Positions 1 to 5,635 of a stretch of 9,089 nucleotides of DNA are shown piece by piece (the first letter of the stretch is position 1; each line of letters begins with the position of its first letter). Both the position numbers and the translations under genes were made by a program. The DNA is taken from NCBI GenBank assembly GCA_964568805.1, contig CAZMRW010000120.1, positions 1 through 9,089 of the forward strand, read 5' to 3'. This stretch comes from CAZMRW01 sp964568805. GTDB lineage: Bacteria > Pseudomonadota > Gammaproteobacteria > Methylococcales > Methylomonadaceae. A model generated the notes under the pieces. The model was not told the origin of the DNA and made no database searches. It saw nothing but the letters and a program-made list of their open reading frames with translations.

Positions 1-52
1 TTTAACTGTTCAAATTGACCAGAATCGGTGTTCAAATTAATCAGAATACGCA
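1..52. mobile_element. Probable terminus of an IS21-family insertion sequence (partial)
   Basis: Two tandem near-copies of a 22-bp unit lie at 8-29 and 30-51. Both begin GTTCAAATT and share CAGAAT. The second copy runs into a terminal CA at 51-52. IS21-family elements carry several imperfect repeats of about 20 bp at each end and finish in 5'-TG...CA-3', and this pattern fits that. The outer boundary is therefore placed at 52, with the body of the element left of the window. The last codons of the helicase gene at 41-1381 lie inside the repeat, as expected if the element landed in that gene. No transposase is visible, so the family assignment rests only on the terminal repeats. Confidence 0.5.
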
Positions 53-1381
53 GTTCGATTTCGGCAACTTATGGAGTTTTATTGACAGGCTTTCACAAAG
101 CTGCATTAAGGCATCCCAAAAATTTTGCATCCGAATCGGATTGGAACCGGTCTGAGAGCACCATACAACATACGATGGATACAGCTTGCTGTTTTGTTCA
201 TCGTGTTCTCGCTTATGGCCAATGTAATGCCGCGCATCCGGATCAATAACAAGGCAGTCATCCATCCATGCAGCCAGGCGGTTGGTTTCAATCAAATGTC
301 GCCGGCCTTCCGTGCTTAAATCAATGCCCAGCGACTGCACAGCATCAAAAACCTCATCATCCGGCATCGTAAGCGCCCAATTCAGGATAGCCGGGCATTC
401 GGCTTTTAAAATTGCATCAATTCCGCCTTCTTTTTCCGCTTCGCGTTTGGCTTCATCCGTTACTTTCATATCGAACCGCGCCGGCATCCGTCGCCGTGAT
501 AGTCCTGACGTGTAATCGTTCGTTTGTATGGCTTGGTTTGCGGCAACAACAACCAGACCATCAAAAACGAAAGACTCCCCCTGTTGCTTATTTTTCACCT
601 CATATCGCAGCGGATCGCCACCCGTGATCGCCTTCAAGACCGGTACGCCGCCGCCCCATTTATCCGCATCGGAAATGATCGCTAATCGTTTCTGATGCAA
701 AACCGCCGTTTCAAACCGGTTTTTTTCCAGATTTTCCAAGTCTGTCGAAGCCACATTTTCCACACCGACTACATTTTTGAGCAACGTAACAAATGTAGAT
801 TTGCCAGTACCGCCCGGCCCTATTAGTTCCAAAAATCGCTGAATTTTTTTCCCGGTCATCAGGCAGTTAACAAACGCTCGCAGTTTTTTTATCTTGTCCT
901 CGTCATTGTTTGTCGCTTCGTGCAAAAACTGAATAAATCGCCAGCAGGTTGCTTTTTCATCGAACTCGTAAGGCAGTTGCCACATAAAAAAATCGTGATC
1001 CGTGTAAGGCCGCAATGCTTTGTTTTTAACTTCAAATACACCGTTTTTCATCGGCAATGAGCTCAGGTTGTTCGCGGATATCTCCGTATGCAAAAAAAGC
1101 CGCAACAGTTCCTTGACGCCGTTCAGCCTAGAACTCGAAAAACCGCCAGGCAAAAGCGCAACGAGAACATCGAGCAATTTTTTCAATACTATGATGTTGT
1201 CAACGGGTTGCCAGATGTGCCCCTTTTTTTGAAAAAACTGTCCGGAAACAGAATCAAACCGAAAATCTGCCCGTAAGATCGGTGCAGCCAGTTTGGCGAG
1301 TTCGGATTCTTCATCGGTCGATTTTTTGTTTTTCAGCCGGCGCTTTGCCAGTTCATCCAGGGTATTTTTTGAGTCAGCCAT
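41..1381 (-). CDS. D5/P4-type SF3 helicase (primase-helicase C-terminal part), probably 3'-truncated
   Basis: This is a replication helicase of the phage/plasmid D5-like family, which opens the origin of P4-like satellites and plasmids. A D5-N type domain covers roughly residues 30-180. It is followed by Walker A GPGGTGKST (188-196), Walker B RLAIISDAD (232-240), the sensor strand LVVVAAN (276-282) and the arginine-rich SRRR motif (295-298). The C-terminal winged-helix segment starts with YPSYVVWC near residue 401. I see no TOPRIM or archaeo-eukaryotic primase catalytic domain, so this is the helicase half of what is often one long primase-helicase. The gene overlaps the upstream zinc-finger gene by 8 bp, which suggests translational coupling. 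The last residues (about NCVF) are encoded inside the IS21-like terminal repeat. The native C-terminus has therefore probably been replaced and the winged helix cut short. Confidence 0.85.
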   Translation of the reverse strand: MADSKNTLDELAKRRLKNKKSTDEESELAKLAAPILRADFRFDSVSGQFFQKKGHIWQPVDNIIVLKKLLDVLVALLPGGFSSSRLNGVKELLRLFLHTEISANNLSSLPMKNGVFEVKNKALRPYTDHDFFMWQLPYEFDEKATCWRFIQFLHEATNNDEDKIKKLRAFVNCLMTGKKIQRFLELIGPGGTGKSTFVTLLKNVVGVENVASTDLENLEKNRFETAVLHQKRLAIISDADKWGGGVPVLKAITGGDPLRYEVKNKQQGESFVFDGLVVVAANQAIQTNDYTSGLSRRRMPARFDMKVTDEAKREAEKEGGIDAILKAECPAILNWALTMPDDEVFDAVQSLGIDLSTEGRRHLIETNRLAAWMDDCLVIDPDARHYIGHKREHDEQNSKLYPSYVVWCSQTGSNPIRMQNFWDALMQLCESLSIKLHKLPKSNCVF

Positions 1382-1808
1382 GTTTGGCGCCCCGGATGTA
1401 AGTCACCGCGTCATAAATTCGCCGGGACGATTGTAGGAGTCGCATTTGGTCTTCAGTCGTTAGGATTTCACCTCGCGCCAGCATCGCCGCTGCCAATTGG
1501 ACAACTAACACCTCGTCCAACAGAGCTTTGAATATGTCTAACACGTGCCATGCGCCTAATTCCGGCTTATGGCCGGGTGCGTGCGCCGGTCGGTCCGGGA
1601 ATAAATCGGATAACTCCAGACCGATAGCCCCAACGACCGCCGAAACGTCACAGCCGGCAAAACAATGCAGGAGGATACGCTTGTCATCGAGTTCTTTTAT
1701 CGACAGGCTTGGAGAACGATCCGCATGAGCCGGACACTTGGCCATCCATCGCCCGGAACCGATACGTTTTACGCCGTTGAGACGGCGCAATAATTCCGAA
1801 ACTTTCAT
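1374..1808 (-). CDS. Small CHC2-type zinc-finger primase-like protein
   Basis: A 144-aa protein that resembles the N-terminal zinc-binding domain of DnaG/P4-alpha type primases. The finger is C25-x2-H28 (CPAH) followed by C49-x3-C53 (CFAGC), in the usual context of SPSLSI between the two halves. This domain recognises template DNA in primases. Residues 85-144 are helical and I do not recognise them. There is no TOPRIM catalytic domain, so zinc finger and helicase are split over two overlapping genes and no primase active site is visible in either. The ATG at 1808 is preceded by AGGCAG and lies 28 bp after the stop of the AlpA-like gene, consistent with one operon. The alternative, a zinc-finger loading factor for the helicase rather than a primase subunit, cannot be excluded. 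Confidence 0.75.
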   Translation of the reverse strand: MKVSELLRRLNGVKRIGSGRWMAKCPAHADRSPSLSIKELDDKRILLHCFAGCDVSAVVGAIGLELSDLFPDRPAHAPGHKPELGAWHVLDIFKALLDEVLVVQLAAAMLARGEILTTEDQMRLLQSSRRIYDAVTYIRGAKHG

Positions 1809-1836
1809 TTATCTGCCTAAATGATAAGTGTCCAAC

Positions 1837-2088
1837 TCAAACACGCGCACTATCACGGAGTCTTGCTATTTTTTTTTCGATCGATTCCGGTTTTTTGTTT
1901 TGGGACGCAACCCAATCAAACCATTTTTGCTCATCGATGATGACTTTTCGGCCAATCCGGACAATCGCGCCAGAATCCAATAGACCGTTTTTTTCACCGT
2001 TGAAAATCAGGGACCGGACACCGCCGGAAGGAAATGCAGGATATTTCTTGCTGAACTGGGGGACTGTCAGGTATTGCGGGATGCTCAT
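1837..2088 (-). CDS. AlpA/excisionase-like DNA-binding protein (element 1)
   Basis: A small basic winged helix-turn-helix protein of the AlpA/excisionase type, 83 aa from the chosen start. It begins YLTVPQFSKKYP (first helices). Then come a variable segment ending DSGAIVRIGRKVIIDEQKWF, the typical wing plus the last helix of this family, and a lysine-rich tail. Such proteins act as recombination directionality factors or as transcription activators of satellite operons. I chose the ATG at 2088 because AAGGTGA (2094-2100 on the minus strand) sits 5 nt upstream. The GTG at 2097 would add three residues but overlaps that ribosome binding site. The gene is followed closely by the zinc-finger and helicase genes and is probably their regulator as well as the first gene of that transcript. 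Confidence 0.75.
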   Translation of the reverse strand: MSIPQYLTVPQFSKKYPAFPSGGVRSLIFNGEKNGLLDSGAIVRIGRKVIIDEQKWFDWVASQNKKPESIEKKIARLRDSARV

Positions 2089-2093
2089 TTCAT

Positions 2094-2100
2094 TCACCTT
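2094..2100 (-). promoter_or_regulatory. Ribosome binding site deciding the AlpA-like start
   Basis: On the minus strand AAGGTGA lies 5 nt before the ATG at 2088. It overlaps the alternative GTG codon at 2097, so the ATG is the better start. Confidence 0.6.
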
Positions 2101-2242
2101 TTTTTCTTTAGATTGCGGCTTTTTTTTGCCGGCCAGGTGAATTATCTTGATTATTTTTTGTATGCAACAGGGGGAATTAACGTCTTTTAGTAACCCTTTT
2201 TTGATTTATATGATTAGGAAACTTCAGTTATAGCTATTTGTT

Positions 2243-2824
2243 TTAAACAGATTTATCAGGCTTCGGTAGATCGCCAAAAAGGGTAAATTTTTCTTTTTTG
2301 AACCGTTTTATTTCGTCTCGAATCCATTCATTACAAGCACCTTGAGAGGGAAAATGAAATTTTTCGCATACATTTTGTGCTGCTTGGTTGGCTGTATTAC
2401 CCAGCGATATATATAACAGGTACTCGTGCATTTCTAAATTATTGTGTCCTCGTCGACGCAATTTTTCGCCGGGTTCCTTGAGTAACATAATTTCCGCCAC
2501 GTTTGCCCAGCGTTTTCCATAGGAAATATCTTTGTTTAGGCTGCTTTTCACATAAGCTTTGGCTTTTTCTTCACATCGTCTCGATAAGATACCCTGAATG
2601 AGTAAAATTAATTCAATGGGTTCCAAAGTCAGATGAATAGTTTCCGGTTGCGGTATCGTTGGTTTTTCACCTCTCAATCCTTGAGCTATCCATCCATAAA
2701 TCCGTTTAACATTAGCACTCATGATTTGTTCGGGTGTTAATTTTTCCTCGCTTGCTTCCCACAGCTCAAATGCAGTGTTTAATTTCTGATACAGTCGTTC
2801 TAACCTCTCCATATCCTCCATCAT
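2243..2824 (-). CDS. Unknown 193-aa protein translationally coupled to integrase 1
   Basis: I do not recognise this protein. It is hydrophilic and mostly helical, with no signal peptide or membrane segment. It has a charged N-terminal stretch (ERLERLYQKLN), a middle part rich in leucine (TLEPIELILLIQGIL, about residues 66-80) and a basic C-terminal part (IRDEIKRFKKEKF, about 168-180). Its ATG overlaps the integrase stop as ATGA (2821-2824), so it is probably co-translated with integrase 1. That position suggests a role in element maintenance or regulation, but nothing in the sequence proves it. In-frame ATGs at 2824, 2821 and 2812 make the exact start uncertain. A stretch of about 145 bp, AT-rich apart from a short GC-rich patch, separates it from the AlpA-like gene. 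Confidence 0.6.
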   Translation of the reverse strand: MMEDMERLERLYQKLNTAFELWEASEEKLTPEQIMSANVKRIYGWIAQGLRGEKPTIPQPETIHLTLEPIELILLIQGILSRRCEEKAKAYVKSSLNKDISYGKRWANVAEIMLLKEPGEKLRRRGHNNLEMHEYLLYISLGNTANQAAQNVCEKFHFPSQGACNEWIRDEIKRFKKEKFTLFGDLPKPDKSV

Positions 2825-3888
2825 GCACCGCCAAAAATTTTTGCATTCATGCTGGCAACCACGCTGGAAACATGGCCGTCCGATAGATGGCTGTAACGCT
2901 TGACCATTTGCAAGGTTTTATGCCCCAGGACTTCGGCGATTTCGGCTAATGATGCGCCGTTCATGGCCAGGTATGACGCGGTGCAATGTCTCAGGTCGTG
3001 CCAATGAAAATCGGTGATTTCAGCGCGTTTTAAAGCGCTCTCAAATGCGGCTCTCAGGTCAAGCGGTTTGTCTTTATGCCTGATTCCGGGAAACAATAAA
3101 TCTGTATCAAGCCGCCGTACCTTGGCGTTCTCCCTAAGCAGCTCCAGGGCATGGCCGGCCAATGGTACGCGGCGCCGTTCGCCGTTTTTGGTTTCGTGCA
3201 GAATGATGAAGCCGGTTTTCAGGTTCACATTCGGCCATTGCAAGCGCATCAATTCGCCTTGTCTCATGCCGCTTGATAACGCCAGGATCACGGCCGGGTA
3301 TAACAAAGCGTTTCTTGATTCTTTGCAGGCTTTCAATAGTCTAGCCCGCTCGCCATCATCAAGAAATCGAACCCGGCCCCGTGATTCTTTCGGCTTTTTA
3401 ACCTTCCGCGTAGGCGAATCGTCCAGCCATTGCCACTCACGAACAGCAATCGAAAACGCATGAGACAAGGCCGCCATGTAGCGAACCACGGTAGCCGGAC
3501 TTCGCTGGGTTCCTCGATAGGTTATGCCGCTGCCCAATTCATCCCGGCATTGCACGATTAAAGCCGGCGTGACATCGGCCAGGGCATAAGCGCCGATTCG
3601 ATCTTTAAACCATTCGAGCTGCATTTTTTGCCTTACGGCTTGCTTGGGCTTTCCGGGCAGTACGTCCTTGATATAACGGTCTACCAAATCAGCGAATGTA
3701 TGCTTTTTTGCTTCGACGGTTTTAAAGTGCCGACCTTCTCTGATCGCCGCTTCGGTGGATTGAATCCAGCGTTTAGCATCGGTCAACCGGGTAAAGGTTG
3801 CGCTTTGTGGCGGGTAGCCTTTTAGCCTAACTTCGGCGGTGAATTTGGTTTTACCGTCTTTGCCAGTGCGTTCTTTAATGCGTGCCAT
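2821..3888 (-). CDS. int: Tyrosine recombinase/integrase 1
   Basis: A complete 355-aa phage-type site-specific integrase. It has an N-terminal arm-binding domain (about 1-60), a SAM-like core-binding domain (about 63-155) and a C-terminal catalytic domain (about 172-345). The catalytic residues are all present: R209 (SGMRQGEL), K234 (ETKNGE), H297 and R300 (HDLRH), H323 (LGHKT) and the nucleophile Y332 (RYSHL). It should cut and rejoin DNA through a 3'-phosphotyrosine to integrate or excise the module at 41-3888. The ATG at 3888 has AGGAG 5 nt upstream (3894-3898). It is the first gene of the leftward operon and reads away from the attachment region at 3889-4316. Phased repeats upstream of it are candidate arm sites. 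Confidence 0.92.
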   Translation of the reverse strand: MARIKERTGKDGKTKFTAEVRLKGYPPQSATFTRLTDAKRWIQSTEAAIREGRHFKTVEAKKHTFADLVDRYIKDVLPGKPKQAVRQKMQLEWFKDRIGAYALADVTPALIVQCRDELGSGITYRGTQRSPATVVRYMAALSHAFSIAVREWQWLDDSPTRKVKKPKESRGRVRFLDDGERARLLKACKESRNALLYPAVILALSSGMRQGELMRLQWPNVNLKTGFIILHETKNGERRRVPLAGHALELLRENAKVRRLDTDLLFPGIRHKDKPLDLRAAFESALKRAEITDFHWHDLRHCTASYLAMNGASLAEIAEVLGHKTLQMVKRYSHLSDGHVSSVVASMNAKIFGGA

Positions 3889-3972
3889 GATTGCTCCTAT
3901 GGGAGAGCAACCGGCTTTTTGATATGATATGTGCAGCCATTGCTTAACCCTGTTCGTTAAGTGAATCGGTTA

Positions 3973-4005
3973 GGGCTTGTTGGTGTTGATAGCACCTTCA
4001 AGCCC
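3973..4005. promoter_or_regulatory. Hairpin/inverted repeat upstream of integrase 1
   Basis: GGGCTTG (3973-3979) pairs perfectly with CAAGCCC (3999-4005). Inside, after a TT/TT internal loop, GGTG pairs with CACC around a short loop. No U-run follows on either strand, so it does not look like a standard intrinsic terminator. It could be an operator or a structured leader. Confidence 0.45.
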
Positions 4006-4038
4006 GCTTTGTTTCTAGGCTTTCAGTATAAATAATTT

Positions 4039-4060
4039 TCCCATTTTTGTCCCATTTGCT
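4039..4060. repeat. 11-bp tandem repeat, candidate integrase arm sites
   Basis: TCCCATTTTTG (4039-4049) is followed directly by TCCCATTTGCT (4050-4060). The first eight bases are identical, with a period of 11, so both copies lie on one face of the helix. A similar pair occurs at 4276-4297 next to integrase 2. Confidence 0.5.
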
Positions 4061-4086
4061 AGTAAAAAAGGGCAAAAAACAGCAAT

Positions 4087-4147
4087 AAACCATAAACAAC
4101 AAAATCCATTAAGCCTTTGTTTTTATTGTTATAATTTGTTGTGGTTT
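4087..4147. repeat. AT-rich interrupted inverted repeat left of the att core
   Basis: AAACC (4087-4091) and ACAACAAAAT (4096-4105) are complementary to ATTTGTTGT (4134-4142) and GGTTT (4143-4147), with a four-base bulge in the left arm and one extra A. The right arm overlaps the 10-bp tandem repeat TTTGTTGTGG/TTTGTTCTGG (4135-4154). These are candidate integrase or IHF binding sites. Confidence 0.4.
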
Positions 4148-4170
4148 GTTCTGGTTTTTTGATTTAATTT

Positions 4171-4227
4171 GACTTAAAATCCCTCGGTGGTAACACCGTG
4201 CCGGTTCGACTCCGGCCCGAGGCACCA
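4171..4227 (+). other. att core: 3' half of a tRNA-Leu(UAA) gene
   Basis: The 57 bases read as a tRNA-Leu from the anticodon loop onwards. They contain loop CTTAAAA with anticodon TAA, the 3' anticodon strand TCCC, a class II variable arm (CGGTGGTAACACCG), the T arm CCGGTTCGACTCCGG, the acceptor strand CCGAGGC and the encoded ACCA at 4224-4227. The 5' half (acceptor, D arm and the 5' anticodon strand) is absent. To the left there is unrelated AT-rich DNA, so this is not a working tRNA gene. This is the direct-repeat copy left when an element integrates into the 3' end of tRNA-Leu. Integrase 2 begins 89 bp downstream, the standard place for the recombinase of such an element. Confidence 0.85.
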
Positions 4228-4255
4228 TAAATATCAATAAGTTACAAATATCATC

Positions 4256-4283
4256 TTGACGGATTAAAAAAATTCATTACCAT
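4256..4283 (+). promoter_or_regulatory. Possible promoter of integrase 2
   Basis: TTGACG (4256-4261) is a good -35 match. TACCAT (4278-4283), 16 bp later, is a weak -10. The -10 overlaps the phased repeats and the left arm of the inverted repeat, so a bound protein would repress it. Confidence 0.35.
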
Positions 4284-4320
4284 TTTATTACCAATTCTAA
4301 AAAGTTTAGGTAATAAATGG
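4276..4320 (+). promoter_or_regulatory. Phased repeats and inverted repeat covering the integrase 2 start
   Basis: Two 11-bp units beginning TTACCA lie in tandem (4277-4287 and 4288-4298). In addition, CCATTTTATTAC (4280-4291) is complementary, with one bulged T, to GTAATAAATGG (4310-4320). CTAAA (4297-4301) is complementary to TTTAG (4305-4309). The right arms hold the AGG of the ribosome binding site and the ATG (4317-4319). In a read-through transcript this hairpin would hide the start. As DNA it is an operator or arm-site array. Confidence 0.5.
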
Positions 4321-5282
4321 CTGCTTTTCGTAAGCTTCCAAATGGAAAATGGTTTGTTCGTATACGTCGAACTGGCTATCCTGAGCAATCACAGGCCTTC
4401 TCAACTCGGCCAGAGGCCGAACTTTGGGCGGCAGAAATTGAATCCACAATGCTTCGTGGTTCCTTTATCTGCAAGAAGGAAGCCGAACAAACGACCTTGG
4501 CTGAAGCTTGGGATTGTTATCTAAGAGAAATAACCCCCACTAAGAAAGGTGCCAAGTGCGAGCGCTCTCGCATTATGCTGCTCCAAAAAAGCTCGCTCGG
4601 CAATCGTTTTTTAGCATCTCTTCGCGGTGTTGATATAGCAGCATATCGTGACAGCAGACTTAAAGAAGTTTCACCCAGAACAGTGCAAGTCGAAATGGCG
4701 GCCATCAGTCATTTATACACTATCTGCCGAAAAGAATGGGGTATGGAATATCTCACCAACCCGGTGATGTCGGTTCGCTCTCCCAAAGTAAATAACGCAC
4801 GCGATCGTCGCTTTAACTATGGTGAAGAAGAAGTCATTCGAGAACATCTCAATCCCGAAATGAACGCCATCGTAACAATCGCTATCGAAACTGCCATGCG
4901 TCGTAGCGAGATAGCGTCTCTTCGATGGGATATGATTCGAGGCCATGTGATTACTCTCAAGGAAACCAAGAACGGAGCAGTACGACATGTCCCGCTATCA
5001 TCAGTAGCAAGGAAAGCCCTAGACACCCTCCCCCGCAGAGAGGACGGTCGCGTATTTGGTATTTACATAGACGACATGACTCACCGGTTCAAAGCTGCCT
5101 GCGATTCAGCTGGGGTGACTGGGATGAGATTTCATGACTTACGCCATGAAGCGACTAGTCGATTATTCGAGCTTGGTTTTTCTATCATGGAGGTTGCCAG
5201 CATCACTGGGCACAAATCACTTGCAATGCTTCAGCGTTATACACACATTGCTGCCTCGGATCTTGCCAAACGATTAGGCTAG
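4317..5282 (+). CDS. int: Tyrosine recombinase/integrase 2
   Basis: A complete 321-aa integrase that is clearly different from integrase 1. It has an N-terminal arm-binding domain (about 1-50, FRKLPNGKWFVRIRRTGYP), a core-binding domain (about 58-150) and a catalytic domain (about 163-315). The catalytic set is intact: R195 (ETAMRRSE), K218 (ETKNG), H273 and R276 (HDLRH), H299 (TGHKS) and Y308 (RYTHI). Its place just downstream of the tRNA-Leu(UAA) core implies that it integrates an element at the 3' end of that tRNA gene. The ATG at 4317 has a weak TTTAGG 6 nt upstream, and the start lies inside an inverted repeat, so translation or transcription is probably controlled. Its stop (TAG, 5280-5282) abuts the stop of the convergent AlpA-like gene with no base between them. 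Confidence 0.93.
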   Translation: MAAFRKLPNGKWFVRIRRTGYPEQSQAFSTRPEAELWAAEIESTMLRGSFICKKEAEQTTLAEAWDCYLREITPTKKGAKCERSRIMLLQKSSLGNRFLASLRGVDIAAYRDSRLKEVSPRTVQVEMAAISHLYTICRKEWGMEYLTNPVMSVRSPKVNNARDRRFNYGEEEVIREHLNPEMNAIVTIAIETAMRRSEIASLRWDMIRGHVITLKETKNGAVRHVPLSSVARKALDTLPRREDGRVFGIYIDDMTHRFKAACDSAGVTGMRFHDLRHEATSRLFELGFSIMEVASITGHKSLAMLQRYTHIAASDLAKRLG

Positions 5283-5483
5283 CTAAAGCCCTAAAGCCTT
5301 CCTTCCTTTGCAGTCCATCTTTTTAATCCAAGCGTCGACTGTTTCCTGGCTCCAGCATATACGTCGACCCCGCTTGAAAAATGGCGGTATTGCATCACTT
5401 CTCCGCTGAATATGACCTCGTATCGCGTCAGTAGTGGTGCCTAGCTCTCTTGCTAAATCATTAATGTAAAGAATTTTGCTCAT
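5283..5483 (-). CDS. AlpA-like DNA-binding protein, probable excisionase for integrase 2
   Basis: A 66-aa winged helix-turn-helix protein. Residues 5-27 (start YINDLARELGTTTDAIRGHI) form the helix-turn-helix. FFKRGRRICWSQETVDAWIKK (about 35-55) gives the wing and the last helix typical of AlpA/excisionase and MerR-like mini-regulators. Proteins of this size next to a tyrosine integrase usually bend att DNA and drive excision. It is convergent with integrase 2 with no gap, so transcripts of the two would interfere. The ATG at 5483 has GGAG 5-6 nt upstream. It lies 152 bp downstream of the FlhC-like gene on the same strand and could be a target of those regulators. A role as transcriptional regulator instead of excisionase is possible. 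Confidence 0.75.
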   Translation of the reverse strand: MSKILYINDLARELGTTTDAIRGHIQRRSDAIPPFFKRGRRICWSQETVDAWIKKMDCKGRKALGL

Positions 5484-5635
5484 GGATGCTCCATTCTTTT
5501 GGCCAGGACTTGAGTGACCACCCGGCTAATCAATCTGAATAAAGATGCCTGATTGCTCAGAGTTTCGATAATTTCATTTAGATATTTTAAGAAAAAACTT
5601 ACTCTGAATTTGATGGAAAAACAGACAAATTAGGT
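5484..5635 (-). promoter_or_regulatory. Probable promoter region of the AlpA-like gene
   Basis: This 152-bp gap holds the ribosome binding site of the AlpA-like gene. It also has a CTGA-TTGC-TCAG inverted repeat near 5550-5561 and an AT-rich stretch around 5565-5610. I cannot identify a convincing -35/-10 pair, which would fit a promoter that needs an activator. Confidence 0.35.

Larger units (their letters stand above)
3889..4170. promoter_or_regulatory. Non-coding attachment/control region upstream of integrase 1
   Basis: No credible protein gene is present in these 282 bases. The region holds the integrase 1 ribosome binding site (3894-3898), a 6-bp inverted repeat CTTAAC/GTTAAG (3943-3948 and 3956-3961) and a GC-rich hairpin (3973-4005). 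It also holds an 11-bp tandem repeat (4039-4060), a long AT-rich inverted repeat (4087-4105 with 4134-4147) and a 10-bp tandem repeat (4135-4154). The density of short repeats beside an att core is typical of the region where integrase, IHF and excisionase bind. The roles of the individual sites are inferred. Confidence 0.6.

Noticed and set aside
8..51. CRISPR repeats
   Set aside because: Only two units in direct tandem without spacers. The pattern fits IS21-type terminal repeats better.
2110..2135. Terminator-like GCGGC/GCCGGC repeat around a run of T
   Set aside because: The T-run is in the loop rather than after the stem, and the stem is only about 4 bp. It lies in the leader of the AlpA-like gene.
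3014..3463. 149-codon open frame on the plus strand
   Set aside because: It lies entirely antisense to the catalytic half of integrase 1, whose motifs are intact, and its translation shows no domain.
3973..4005. Rho-independent terminator
   Set aside because: The stem is good, but no U-run follows on either strand.
4120..4227. A complete tRNA-Leu gene
   Set aside because: Only the part from the anticodon loop to CCA is present. The DNA before 4171 cannot form the D arm, the 5' acceptor strand or a proper anticodon stem.
4713..5026. Minus-strand open frames inside integrase 2
   Set aside because: Shadows of an intact integrase with the full catalytic set.
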